Assembly: GCA_024403415.1 (NCBI GenBank)
Contig: JAKSRY010000007.1
Location: 1-64,000, forward strand
Direction of reading: 5' to 3'
DNA: 64,000 bases
Origin: Lachnospiraceae bacterium
GTDB taxonomy: Bacteria; Bacillota; Clostridia; Lachnospirales; Lachnospiraceae
Numbering within the stretch: the first letter of the stretch is position 1; every line of letters begins with the position of its first letter. The notes beneath the pieces were generated by a model. That model worked only from the letters and a program-made list of their open reading frames with translations. It searched no databases and was not told the DNA's origin. Below are positions 9,701 through 17,792 of the stretch, piece by piece. Both the position numbers and the translations under genes were made by a program.

Positions 9701-11335
9701 GCAAAAACAAGACATTCCACACCCGGTGTAAGTCTTATTTCACCGCCACCTCATCATGATATTTATTCGATTGAGGATTTGGCACAGCTTATATATGATC
9801 TTAAGAATGCAAACAAAGATGCAAGAATATCAGTTAAACTCGTATCAGAGGCCGGAGTAGGAACCGTTGCTGCCGGTGTTGCAAAAGCCGGAGCTCAGGT
9901 AGTACTTATTTCAGGATATGATGGAGGAACAGGAGCTGCTCCGCTTTCATCAATCCATAACGCAGGACTTCCATGGGAACTGGGTCTTGCTGAGGCACAT
10001 CAGACACTTATTCAGAATGGCCTGAGAACCAAGGTTGTTATTGAAACAGATGGTAAGCTTATGTCAGGTCGTGATGTTGCAATAGCTGCCATGCTTGGTG
10101 CAGAAGAATTCGGATTTGCTACAGCGCCACTTGTTACACTTGGTTGTGTGATGATGAGAGTATGTAACCTTGATACATGTCCTATGGGTGTTGCTACACA
10201 GAATCCTGAATTAAGAAAGAGATTTATCGGTAAGCCTGAATATGTAGAAAACTTCATGATGTTTATAGCAAATGAACTTCGTGAATATATGGCAAAACTT
10301 GGTGTCAGAACAATCGATGAGCTTGTAGGAAGAACTGATCTTCTTAAGAAAAAGGATAATCTTGAAGGAGCGGCAGCTAAGATTGATCTTTCAAGAATAA
10401 TTGCTGCAACTCCTATTGAGTCATGCACATTCAATCCAAATGATATTTATGATTTTGGACTCGAAAAGACAAAGGATGAGTCAGTTCTTTTAAGCAATAA
10501 GGATGTTAAGGCAGCCATTTCAAAAGGAACTAAGAAGACAGTTAAGGTCGATCTTTCAAATATTGACAGAACATTTGGAACACTTCTTGGCGCAGAAATA
10601 ACAAGACAGCATCATGAAGGACTTGAAGACGATACACTTACGGTGGAATGTACCGGTGCAGGTGGACAGAGCTTTGGAGCTTTCATACCAAAAGGACTTA
10701 CCCTTTCACTCACAGGTGACAGTAACGACTACTTCGGTAAGGGGCTATCAGGTGGTAAGCTTATTGTAAAAGCACCTAAGAATGCAGCTTATGAAGCAGA
10801 AGAAAATATTATTATCGGTAATGTTGCTTTATACGGAGCTACATCCGGCGAGGCATATATTGCAGGTATGGCAGGAGAACGTTTCTGCGTAAGAAACTCA
10901 GGAGCTTATGCTGTTGTAGAAGGTGTCGGCGAACACGGCTGCGAATATATGACAGGAGGTCGTGCAGTAATACTTGGACCTACAGGAAAGAACTTTGCTG
11001 CAGGTATGAGCGGTGGCGTTGCATATGTTCTTGATGAAAACAGCTGCCTGTATCGTAACCTCAATAAAGAACTGGTTCTTATGGAAAAGATAGAATCTAA
11101 GGTTGATCAGGTAGAATTAAAGGAAATGCTTTCAAAACATGTTAAATATACAGGTTCTAAGAAAGCTAAGAAGGTTCTTGATAACTTTGATGAATATCTT
11201 CCTAAATTCAAGAAGATTATTCCTGCAGATTATAAAAAGCTGATGCATCTTACAAGTCAGTTTGAGGAGCAGGGAATGAGCAGAGAACAGGCTAGCATAG
11301 AAGCTTTCTATGTAAGTACAGGAACAAAGAATTAA
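6794..11335 (+). CDS. gltB: Glutamate synthase large subunit
   Basis: The large subunit of NAD(P)H-dependent GOGAT transfers the glutamine amide to 2-oxoglutarate. A short propeptide of 19 residues precedes Cys20 in DNCGIGAV; in this family the propeptide is removed so that Cys becomes the N-terminal nucleophile. The amidotransferase domain is followed by the central domain, the FMN-binding synthase domain (LVSEAGVGTVAAGVAKAGA) with the [3Fe-4S] cysteines in CVMMRVCNLDTC, and the C-terminal beta-helix of GXGXG repeats. The length of 1513 residues is typical. The start has a good AGGAGAG site. It is followed 15 nt later by gltD, its partner, certainly in one operon. Confidence 0.97.
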   Translation: MEQQQYKSALYDSSFEHDNCGIGAVININGIKSHEIVADALSIVENLEHRAGKDAEGKTGDGVGILTQISHKFFSKICKAEGIEIGGEREYGVGMFFFPANELKMSQAKKMFEVIVEKEGLKFLGWRTVSVVPEVLGHKARECMPVICQAFVKRPSSAKTDLDFDRKLYVIRRVFEQSNDNTYVPSLSCRTIVYKGMFLVGQLRTFFKDLQDKDFQSAIAMVHSRFSTNTNPSWNRAHPNRFLVHNGEINTIKGNVDKMLAREETMFTNSFSADDMTRILPVIPSEGSDSSMLDNTLEFLVMSGMDLPLAAMIMIPEPWAHNDTISQEERDFYQYYATMMEPWDGPASILFSDGDVMGAILDRNGLRPSRYYVMDDGRLILSSEVGVLSLDEAHILKKERLHPGKMLLVDTVNKKIMLDEEIKEKYAKKDPYGEWLDSNLLTLRELKIPNAKIPSYDDEQLARLQKAFGYTYEDYREGIRNMALNGSEHIGAMGIDTPIAALSKEYQPLFYYFKQLFAQVTNPPIDAVREKTVTSTTVYVGKNGNLLEEQPENCHVIKIDNPIISDLDLLKLEHMNKHGFKVEKVSILYYKSTPIERVLDQLFVQVDKAYRDGANIIILSDRGVDENHVALPSLLAVAAVHKYLVSTKKCTAMSLILESGEPREVHHFATLLGFGASAVNPYLAHACIEELCKTDLLDKDYYAAVEDYDKAILSGIVKIASKMGISTIQSYQGSKIFEAIGISEEVIDKYFTGVVSRVGGINLQDIAEHTDAQHSKAFDPLGLETDLTISSLGRHKMRAQGEQHRYNPQTIHMLQMATREGDYEKFKQYTAMIDTEETGYLRSLMDFNYPETGVPISEVESAEEIVKRFKTGAMSYGSISEEAHEALAVAMNHLHGKSNSGEGGESDERLESAGTNHDRSSAIKQVASGRFGVTSRYLVSAKEIQIKMAQGAKPGEGGHLPAKKVYPWIAKTRHSTPGVSLISPPPHHDIYSIEDLAQLIYDLKNANKDARISVKLVSEAGVGTVAAGVAKAGAQVVLISGYDGGTGAAPLSSIHNAGLPWELGLAEAHQTLIQNGLRTKVVIETDGKLMSGRDVAIAAMLGAEEFGFATAPLVTLGCVMMRVCNLDTCPMGVATQNPELRKRFIGKPEYVENFMMFIANELREYMAKLGVRTIDELVGRTDLLKKKDNLEGAAAKIDLSRIIAATPIESCTFNPNDIYDFGLEKTKDESVLLSNKDVKAAISKGTKKTVKVDLSNIDRTFGTLLGAEITRQHHEGLEDDTLTVECTGAGGQSFGAFIPKGLTLSLTGDSNDYFGKGLSGGKLIVKAPKNAAYEAEENIIIGNVALYGATSGEAYIAGMAGERFCVRNSGAYAVVEGVGEHGCEYMTGGRAVILGPTGKNFAAGMSGGVAYVLDENSCLYRNLNKELVLMEKIESKVDQVELKEMLSKHVKYTGSKKAKKVLDNFDEYLPKFKKIIPADYKKLMHLTSQFEEQGMSREQASIEAFYVSTGTKN

Positions 11336-11350
11336 GGGAGGAGATTAAAA

Positions 11351-12859
11351 ATGGGAAAAGCAACCGGTTTCTTGGAATTTGAAAGAAAAGATGGCAAGGT
11401 AGTACCACCTGCTGAGAGAATTAAAAATTTTGATGAATTCCATGGTCTCCTTGACCTGGATGAACAGAAACTTCAGGGTGGAAGATGTATGGAATGTGGA
11501 GTGCCCTTCTGCCAGGCAGGCACAATGATTGCAGGTATGGCATCAGGATGTCCGCTTCATAATCTTGTGCCGGAAATAAATGATCTTGTATATCATGAGA
11601 ATTATGAACAGGCTTACGAGAGATTAAGCACAACACACAGTTTTCCTGAATTTACTTCAAGAGTATGTCCTGCCCTTTGTGAGAATGCATGTACCTGTGG
11701 TCTTCACAGCGCACCTGTATCTACTAAGGAAAACGAAAAGACAATCATAGAGTATGCTTATGAAAAAGGACTTGTAAAAGAGGTAGTATCAAAAATCAGA
11801 ACAGGAAAGAAGGTCGCAGTTATCGGAAGTGGACCTTCAGGACTTGCAACTGCACAGCTCTTAAACAGAAGAGGTCACAGTGTAACTGTTTATGAAAGAA
11901 GCGACAGGGCCGGTGGTCTGTTAAGATATGGTATCCCCAATATGAAGCTTGATAAGCGAGTAATCGACAGAAGAATCAAGCTTATGGAAGAGGCTGGAAT
12001 AGAATTTGTTTATAACGTTAATGTTGGTAAGGATATCACAGGAAAAGAACTTCTTAAGAAGTATGACAGAGTAGTACTTTGCTGCGGAGCTTCTAACCCA
12101 AGAGATATTACAGCACCCGGAAGAGATGCAAAAGGTATATATTTTGCAGTTGATTTCCTCAAGGAAGTCAGCAAAAAACTGATGGATTCAGATTATAATG
12201 CAAATGCTATCATGGAAGCTAAAGATTATAGCTTTGGCTCGCTAAAAGATAAGAATGTTATTGTTATCGGTGGTGGAGATACCGGTAATGACTGTGTCGG
12301 AACAAGCATACGACTTGGGGCAGGAAGCGTAATTCAGCTTGAAATGATGCCTTGTCCTCCAACAGAAAGATTAGACAGTAATCCATGGCCGGAGTGGCCT
12401 AAGATACTCAAGACTGATTATGGTCAGGAGGAAGCTATTTATAAGTTTGGTTCTGATCCGAGAGTTTATAAGACCACAGTTACCGAGTTTATAAAAGATA
12501 AGGCCGGTAATCTTACAGGGGTTAAGACTACAGAACTGGAGTCAAAGAAAGATGAAAAGACAGGTCGTATGATGATGGTTCCTGTAGCCGGTACTGAGAA
12601 AGAACTCAAAGCAGACCTGGTTCTTATCGCGGCAGGATTCCTTGGCAGTGAAAAATATGTTGCAGACAGCTTTGGTGCAGAATTGAATGCAAGAACCAAT
12701 GTAAGCACAAAAGATGGTGAATACGAATCAAGTGCCAAGGGTGTATTTGCAGCCGGTGATATGAGAAGAGGACAGTCTCTTGTTGTATGGGCAATTTCAG
12801 AAGGAAGAAATGCTGCACGAGCAGTAGATATCTCTCTTATGGGATACAGTAACCTGTAA
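11351..12859 (+). CDS. gltD: Glutamate synthase small subunit
   Basis: The small subunit carries FAD and passes electrons from NAD(P)H to the FMN and iron-sulfur centre of GltB. Cys clusters CMECGVPFC and CPALCENACTCG in the first 120 residues bind two [4Fe-4S] clusters. The FAD site GSGPSGLATAQLL and the NAD(P)H site IGGGDTGNDC follow, with the C-terminal FAD contact near AAGDMRRGQSL. The ribosome binding site is GGGAGG. Length (502 residues) and order gltB-gltD are standard for bacterial GOGAT. A strong terminator closes the unit. Confidence 0.96.
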   Translation: MGKATGFLEFERKDGKVVPPAERIKNFDEFHGLLDLDEQKLQGGRCMECGVPFCQAGTMIAGMASGCPLHNLVPEINDLVYHENYEQAYERLSTTHSFPEFTSRVCPALCENACTCGLHSAPVSTKENEKTIIEYAYEKGLVKEVVSKIRTGKKVAVIGSGPSGLATAQLLNRRGHSVTVYERSDRAGGLLRYGIPNMKLDKRVIDRRIKLMEEAGIEFVYNVNVGKDITGKELLKKYDRVVLCCGASNPRDITAPGRDAKGIYFAVDFLKEVSKKLMDSDYNANAIMEAKDYSFGSLKDKNVIVIGGGDTGNDCVGTSIRLGAGSVIQLEMMPCPPTERLDSNPWPEWPKILKTDYGQEEAIYKFGSDPRVYKTTVTEFIKDKAGNLTGVKTTELESKKDEKTGRMMMVPVAGTEKELKADLVLIAAGFLGSEKYVADSFGAELNARTNVSTKDGEYESSAKGVFAAGDMRRGQSLVVWAISEGRNAARAVDISLMGYSNL

Positions 12860-12893
12860 TTTCATGTATATAAATCATTATATAAGTATTATT

Positions 12894-12933
12894 AAGGCCT
12901 TCGATGTAAGAGCATTACATTGAGGGCCTTTTT
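12894..12933 (+). terminator. Terminator after gltD
   Basis: A 16-bp stem (12894-12909 with 12915-12930, containing G-U pairs) with a 5-nt loop is followed by a T tract. It ends the gltBD transcript. Confidence 0.85.
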
Positions 12934-12991
12934 AGGTGTGACCGCATGGATATGTATTCAGTGGTTTGGTGTTCTTTCTATGAAATCCCTT

Positions 12992-13020
12992 TTGACACTT
13001 ATATCATTAAGTTTTATTAT
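12992..13020 (+). promoter_or_regulatory. Promoter for the hybrid histidine kinase gene
   Basis: TTGACA at 12992-12997, a 17-nt spacer and TATTAT at 13015-13020. The predicted start near 13027 gives a leader of about 50 nt before the ATG at 13079. The surrounding 12934-13078 gap holds nothing else that I recognise. Confidence 0.7.
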
Positions 13021-13078
13021 TAAATGGTACTGAAGTATCAAAAATTAGTATTATTATTTGATAACAAGGAAAAGATAT

Positions 13079-14806
13079 ATGCACATTAGACGTATTAATC
13101 CGATAGAAAGAATTAAAAAGGAAACATCATCACTTGAAAATAAATTATTAAGGTTTTTTATATATTGTGAACTGCTCTGGGCTTTTGTGAATGGTGTGGC
13201 AAGTTTTGGGTTAAAAATGCCAAAAGAAACAACCATGATTTTTGCCGGAGTTTTTGGCCTTCTTCTTTTATATATTTTTGCAGACTTTATTTTTAAGAGC
13301 AGAAAATTTTTACCCTATGTTTACTTCGTTGGTGTTTTATTAACAAGACCTGTTATATGGTATTTTTCCGGTGGACCAAGATCATCAGCCAATATTTTAT
13401 TTGTCAGTGAACTTGTTCTTTTCGTTATGTGTATGAGAGGAACGAAACAAAAAATCTTCATCTTGATTTCACTCTTTACTACGAGTATGACACAGAACCT
13501 CTCAAGAAATCTGCCGGACCCTGTATTTATTATGGATGAGAAGCAGTATCAGCAAGGTGGAGCAGTTCTTGGACTTACTACGAGTTTATTAATAGCAGCT
13601 TTATTAATTCTTCAGAAGAAGGAATATATGAAGGAAAGAGATGCTGCCATTGAAACTAAGAAGGATCTTGAGAAAAGCAATTCCCTCCAGAAAAATTTCC
13701 TTGCAAACATGTCTCACGAAATAAGAAGTCCTCTTGGAATCGTTATGGGATTTAATAATCTTATAAAAGATAGTGATAACGTTGAACAGATACATGAATA
13801 TTCGAAAGACATAACTGAAGCCGGAAGTACTTTGCTTACAGTCATTAATGATATTCTTGATTATTCAAAGATTGAAAGTGGAAAACTAGACATAATAGAA
13901 GATGATTACTATTTTCATGATCTCATAGAAGAAATAAGACGTGATATTGCTCTGAAATGTGAGGAGAAAGGACTTAAGTTTGCCACCCGCATGGATGAGA
14001 GTATTCCTAATGGACTTCATGGTGACAATATAAGGATTAAGCAGTGTCTTATTAATATTCTTTCAAATGCCGTGAAATACACAGAAAAAGGCGGAATTCT
14101 GTTTCAAATTCAGTGTGTTGATGTTAAAGATGATGAATACAGAATTAAGTTTATTGTAAGAGATACTGGAAAGGGAATAAGTGAGGAAGCACTTCCAAAT
14201 ATTTTTTCTGCATTCCAGAGACTAGATGAAGGAATGAACAGAGGAATCGAAGGTACCGGACTCGGTATGGCTATCACTAAGAATCTGCTTGATGAAATGG
14301 GCGGAACGATTGAAGTCGAAAGTCAGCTTGGAGTAGGATCAACATTTACAATGGAGCTTACCCAGAGAAAGGGTGCTGAAACCAAGAAAGAAGAAAAAAT
14401 TGATGATACCTGTAATCTGGAAGGTGTCAAGGTTCTTGTAGTTGATGATACGGAGTTAAACCTGATTCTTGTTAATAAACTGTTACAGAAGGAAATGGCG
14501 GAAGTAACAACGATTAACAACGGTAAAGATGGTCTTGCGGATATGGAGATGAATAAGTATGATATCATTTTCCTTGATCATATGATGCCAGAGATGAATG
14601 GGGTGGAAGTCTTTGAAAGAATGAAGGCAAGTGGCGGAATAAACCATGATACTCCGGTTGTAATGCTTACTGCCAATGCTATGGCAGGGGCTATGAAAGA
14701 ATATATGGATATGGGCTTCAATGGATATCTGAGTAAACCTATTCGACCTAATGAATTAAAAGAGATAATTTTAAGACTTACAGGAAGAAATAGTGAAGGA
14801 GAGTAA
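13079..14806 (+). CDS. Membrane hybrid sensor histidine kinase
   Basis: A 575-residue hybrid kinase. Residues about 20-190 form some six transmembrane segments without an obvious extracellular sensor domain, so the membrane part itself is probably the sensor. A short coiled linker leads to the HisKA domain with NMSHEIRSP (phosphoacceptor His213), then HATPase_c with NILSNAVKY, DTGKGI and GTGLGM, then a receiver domain with the acidic pair in VVDDTE, phosphoacceptor Asp500 in FLDHMMPEMNG and Lys in YLSKPI. I chose the ATG at 13079 (AAGGA site 8 nt upstream) over an in-frame TTG at 13058. No separate output regulator lies nearby, so the phosphorelay partner is unknown. An amidohydrolase gene follows after 12 nt. 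Confidence 0.9.
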   Translation: MHIRRINPIERIKKETSSLENKLLRFFIYCELLWAFVNGVASFGLKMPKETTMIFAGVFGLLLLYIFADFIFKSRKFLPYVYFVGVLLTRPVIWYFSGGPRSSANILFVSELVLFVMCMRGTKQKIFILISLFTTSMTQNLSRNLPDPVFIMDEKQYQQGGAVLGLTTSLLIAALLILQKKEYMKERDAAIETKKDLEKSNSLQKNFLANMSHEIRSPLGIVMGFNNLIKDSDNVEQIHEYSKDITEAGSTLLTVINDILDYSKIESGKLDIIEDDYYFHDLIEEIRRDIALKCEEKGLKFATRMDESIPNGLHGDNIRIKQCLINILSNAVKYTEKGGILFQIQCVDVKDDEYRIKFIVRDTGKGISEEALPNIFSAFQRLDEGMNRGIEGTGLGMAITKNLLDEMGGTIEVESQLGVGSTFTMELTQRKGAETKKEEKIDDTCNLEGVKVLVVDDTELNLILVNKLLQKEMAEVTTINNGKDGLADMEMNKYDIIFLDHMMPEMNGVEVFERMKASGGINHDTPVVMLTANAMAGAMKEYMDMGFNGYLSKPIRPNELKEIILRLTGRNSEGE

Positions 14807-14818
14807 CAATCTGCAAAA

Positions 14819-15688
14819 ATGAAACAGCTTAATTCAAAACCGATAATAGATTTTCATACACATACCTTTCCCAGGAACATATCTTTGAAGGCGTTGGAAT
14901 CGCTTAGTAATACAGGTCATGTGAGATATTTTACGGAGGGCTCGGTAGAGGCTCTTGCCGAATCCATGGAGAAAAATAATATAGACTGTTCAGTTAATCT
15001 TCCGGTTATGACCAGATTAGATCAGGTAGTTCAGATTAACGACAATATGATTAAAAACAATGAACAGATGCTTGATAATGGTATAGTTACTTTTGGCGGG
15101 CTGCATCCCAAATATGATGATTACAAAGCTGAGATTAAGAGATTAAAGAATGCAGGAATAAAAGGGATCAAGCTTCATCCGGCATTTCAGGGAGTTCATA
15201 TTAATAATGTTTTGTACAAAAATATTCTTGATGCAATATCTAATGAAGGTATGATATCAATTATCCATTGTGGAATAGATATAAGCTTTCTTGATGAAAA
15301 TTATGCATCTGTTCCGGAACTTATTGAGGTTATAGATGAGGTCGGACCCGAAAAAATGGTATTGGCGCATCTTGGAGGATGGCAGGCCTGGCAGGAGGTT
15401 GAGAGGGACCTTGCAGGTGCTCCTGTATTTCTTGATACAGCATATGCATTTGGCCCTGTATATCCAAGAGAAGGTCAGGAAAATATAATGCAGTTTAAGA
15501 TGAATCTTGATAATGATTCTTTCACTAAACTTGCCAGGAAACATGGTACAGATAAGGTCTTATTTGCAACAGACAGCCCATGGGCAGATCAGGGCGAATA
15601 CGTAAAGTTCCTTAAGAACTGTGACCTGAATGATAAAGAGAAAGACAATATACTTGGGCTTAATGCGAAAAAGTTACTGGGGCTTTAG
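14819..15688 (+). CDS. Amidohydrolase family metal-dependent hydrolase
   Basis: A 289-residue amidohydrolase_2 type TIM barrel. Visible metal-site elements are DFHTH (His13, His15) near the N terminus, the Lys/His in GIKLHPAF, His in IIHCG and VLAHLGG, and the Asp in ATDSPW. The substrate cannot be read from the sequence; relatives include decarboxylases and amide or lactone hydrolases. The start is the first possible in-frame ATG after the kinase stop; the AAGGAG site is 16 nt upstream, longer than usual. It is very likely co-transcribed with the histidine kinase. Confidence 0.85.
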   Translation: MKQLNSKPIIDFHTHTFPRNISLKALESLSNTGHVRYFTEGSVEALAESMEKNNIDCSVNLPVMTRLDQVVQINDNMIKNNEQMLDNGIVTFGGLHPKYDDYKAEIKRLKNAGIKGIKLHPAFQGVHINNVLYKNILDAISNEGMISIIHCGIDISFLDENYASVPELIEVIDEVGPEKMVLAHLGGWQAWQEVERDLAGAPVFLDTAYAFGPVYPREGQENIMQFKMNLDNDSFTKLARKHGTDKVLFATDSPWADQGEYVKFLKNCDLNDKEKDNILGLNAKKLLGL

Positions 15689-15699
15689 TACATCTTAAT

Positions 15700-15873
15700 A
15701 TGCTGGAATTTATTAAAAACAATATTGCCAATATAATAGTTGTCATCATTCTTTTGGTCGTGACGGGTCTTGTTATTCGTAAGCTTGTCATTGACAAAAG
15801 GAACGGTAAAAGTTCTTGTGGATCTTCCTGCGGTAACTGCCCAATGAATGGGTCCTGCCATAAGCAAAGATAA
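15700..15873 (+). CDS. FeoB-associated type Cys-rich small membrane protein
   Basis: A 57-residue peptide beginning MLEFIKNNIANIIVVIILL: one N-terminal transmembrane helix (about residues 8-26), a basic stretch, then a Cys-rich tail CGSSCGNCPMNGSC ending HKQR. This is the layout of the small FeoB-associated Cys-rich membrane proteins (PF12669) that accompany ferrous iron transporters. Here there is no feoA or feoB beside it, so the link to iron is by family only. It starts 11 nt after the amidohydrolase stop without a clear ribosome binding site, which lowers confidence in its expression. Confidence 0.75.
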   Translation: MLEFIKNNIANIIVVIILLVVTGLVIRKLVIDKRNGKSSCGSSCGNCPMNGSCHKQR

Positions 15874-15905
15874 AAAGATTATTATTTAAATAAAAGAAAA
15901 TAAAC

Positions 15906-15957
15906 TAATACCTCCTAAAATATGATATAATTCGAGTATCTGTTTTAGGAGGTATTA
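15906..15957 (+). repeat. 15-bp perfect inverted repeat bracketing the DHH promoter
   Basis: TAATACCTCCTAAAA at 15906-15920 is exactly complementary to 15943-15957, with a 22-nt spacer. The right arm contains the AGGAGG ribosome binding site of the downstream gene; the spacer contains its -10 box. RNA reading through from upstream would fold and hide the ribosome binding site, while RNA started at the internal promoter would lack the left arm. Confidence 0.85.
15921..15931 (+). promoter_or_regulatory. Extended -10 promoter for the DHH phosphoesterase gene
   Basis: TATGATATAAT matches the Gram-positive extended -10 (TRTGN plus TATAAT); no good -35 is seen at 17 nt. The predicted start is near 15938, 25 nt before the ATG. 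Confidence 0.75.
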
Positions 15958-15962
15958 TTTTT

Positions 15963-16889
15963 ATGGCAATGAGGTTGGTTACACGATCTGATTTTGATGG
16001 ACTTGCTTGTGGTGCCCTTCTTTTGGCAGCAGGAGTAGTTGATACATGGCAGTTTGCACATCCAAAGGATTTGCAGGACGGACTTGTACCTGTTGATGAA
16101 AATGACTGTTTGGCAAATGTTCCCTATGTTCCGGGATGTGGACTTTGGTTTGATCACCATTCAAGTGAGCATGAAAGACTTGAATTACAGGGTAAATATA
16201 AAGGAGAGAGCAGAATTACTCCTTCCTGTGCAAGAATTATTTATGAATATTATGGTGGAAAAGAAACATTCCCCAATTTTGACGATATGATGGTTGCGGT
16301 TGATAAGGTTGACTCCGGCAATCTTACAATTGATGAAGTCATGAATCCTACCGGTTGGATTCTTGTTGGTTTCCTTATGGATCCAAGAACCGGTCTTGGA
16401 AGATGGCGTCAGTTCACTATTTCCAACTATCAGCTGATGGAAAAGTTAATGTTTGCCTGCAGAGATTGCTCAACAGAAGAAATTCTTGCAATGAGCGATG
16501 TTCAGGAAAGAATAGAAGTTTATAACGAGCAGACAGAGAAATTCAAGGAAATGGTTAAGGCTCATACCAAGACAGTAGGTAATGTTATCATTACCGATTT
16601 AAGAGGTGTTGATCCAATTTATACCGGAAACAGATTTATGATTTACAGCATGTATCCTGAACAGAATATTTCTGCTTGGATAGTAAGCGGACGTGGTGGC
16701 AAAGGCTGTTCGGCAGCAGTTGGATACAGCATCATGAACAGAACAAGTAATGTCAACGTTGGCAGACTTATGCTTAAGTACAATGGTGGTGGTCATGAGA
16801 AGGTTGGTACCTGTCAGTTCACAGACGAGAATATGGAAACAGATCTTCCAAAGATGCTTGATGAACTTGTAGCAATGGCAAACGCATAA
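15963..16889 (+). CDS. DHH family phosphoesterase
   Basis: A 308-residue protein with the DHH-family signatures: RSDFDGLACG near the N terminus (Asp10, Asp12), FDHHSS (Asp64-His65-His66), a third metal-ligand region DKVDSGN, and the DHHA1-type substrate motif GGGHEKVG near the C terminus. Family members hydrolyse phosphodiester or phosphoanhydride bonds (nanoRNA, pAp, c-di-AMP intermediates, polyphosphate); the exact substrate is not readable here. The protein is soluble with no extra sensor domains. AGGAGG lies 10 nt upstream of the ATG inside an inverted repeat. It forms its own transcription unit. Confidence 0.88.
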   Translation: MAMRLVTRSDFDGLACGALLLAAGVVDTWQFAHPKDLQDGLVPVDENDCLANVPYVPGCGLWFDHHSSEHERLELQGKYKGESRITPSCARIIYEYYGGKETFPNFDDMMVAVDKVDSGNLTIDEVMNPTGWILVGFLMDPRTGLGRWRQFTISNYQLMEKLMFACRDCSTEEILAMSDVQERIEVYNEQTEKFKEMVKAHTKTVGNVIITDLRGVDPIYTGNRFMIYSMYPEQNISAWIVSGRGGKGCSAAVGYSIMNRTSNVNVGRLMLKYNGGGHEKVGTCQFTDENMETDLPKMLDELVAMANA

Positions 16890-16910
16890 ATATTTATAAA
16901 TATGAATAAT

Positions 16911-16966
16911 AAAACCGGATGGTGAGAGTTAATCGTTTTGATTATTAACGCACTGTCCGGTTTTTA
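16911..16966. terminator. Bidirectional terminator between DHH gene and mntP
   Basis: An imperfect stem with outer arms AAAACCGGA and TCCGGTTTT, with T runs on both strands, lies between two convergent genes. It can serve both. The rest of the 16890-17020 gap shows nothing else. Confidence 0.75.
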
Positions 16967-17020
16967 TAATATTTATACAAATATGGTACTTAATGTATCT
17001 TCGCCAGGAGGATTGAAAAA

Positions 17021-17614
17021 TTAGCCTAATATACCCGTTATAAATATTTCAAGTCCTATGGCAATTAAAATGACTCCACCAAGGATTGTGGCTTTCGAGG
17101 AAAGCTTTGTTCCGAATTTTTTGCCGAGGATAAGTCCACCAATACATATAAAGAAGGTGACAATTCCTATTATTACTGCTTCCAGTATAGCTTCTTTATA
17201 ATTCAGGTCAGCAATCGTAAAGCCTACTGACAAGGCATCAATACTTGTTGCGATTCCCTGAAGAATCAATGCTCCGACCCCTACAATTGCAGGTTCGGGT
17301 TCTTCTTCTGATTTGATGCTCTTAATACCTTCAATTAACATTTTTCCACCGATGAAAAGAAGCAGAATTAATGCAATCCATGGAATAAACGGCTGGAATT
17401 TTTGAAATGCAGAAGCGATGTAGTGAACGCAGCTCCAGCCAATGAGCGGCATTGCAATCTGGAATAGTGCAAATGTTCCGGCAATAAGGCACATACGCTT
17501 CTTTTTCATATTAGGCTCATTTAGTCCATTTGCCAAAGAAACTGAAAATGCATCCATGGCCAGGCCTATACCAAAACCTATGGCATTAACAAAAAATAAA
17601 AAAGATATATTCAT
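17021..17614 (-). CDS. mntP: Manganese efflux pump MntP
   Basis: A 197-residue membrane protein of the MntP (DUF204/YebN) family that exports Mn2+. It has six predicted helices in two related halves. The conserved acidic motif in the first helix, LAMDAFSVSLANGL, and its counterpart IATSIDALSVGFTI in the second half are both present; the Asp residues are known to matter for transport in the family. The start has GAGAGGA 5 nt upstream. A possible minus-strand promoter is TTGACT (17670-17675) with TATACT (17649-17654), but the spacer is only 15 nt. No Mn riboswitch (yybP-ykoY) is recognisable in the short leader. Confidence 0.93.
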   Translation of the reverse strand: MNISFLFFVNAIGFGIGLAMDAFSVSLANGLNEPNMKKKRMCLIAGTFALFQIAMPLIGWSCVHYIASAFQKFQPFIPWIALILLLFIGGKMLIEGIKSIKSEEEPEPAIVGVGALILQGIATSIDALSVGFTIADLNYKEAILEAVIIGIVTFFICIGGLILGKKFGTKLSSKATILGGVILIAIGLEIFITGILG

Positions 17615-17792
17615 AAGAATCCTCTCATATTATGCAGTATTTCTGAATAGTATAATAATTAGCGTAATTAGTCAATAAATGATATAGTATGAGTGTTGCG
17701 ACAATGATGATATGTTTGCAGCGCTCTTAAAATAAATACTATGTAATACTATATGACAGTTTTCTGCAGAATAATTTGAAACGGGTATAATT

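Noticed and set aside
10012-10434. 140-codon open frame on the minus strand inside gltB
   Set aside because: Shadow of the strongly conserved FMN domain of gltB; no ribosome binding site and Ser-rich composition from codon complement.
17615-17792. yybP-ykoY manganese riboswitch before mntP
   Set aside because: The leader is short and AT-rich and shows none of the conserved helices or loops that I could recognise.
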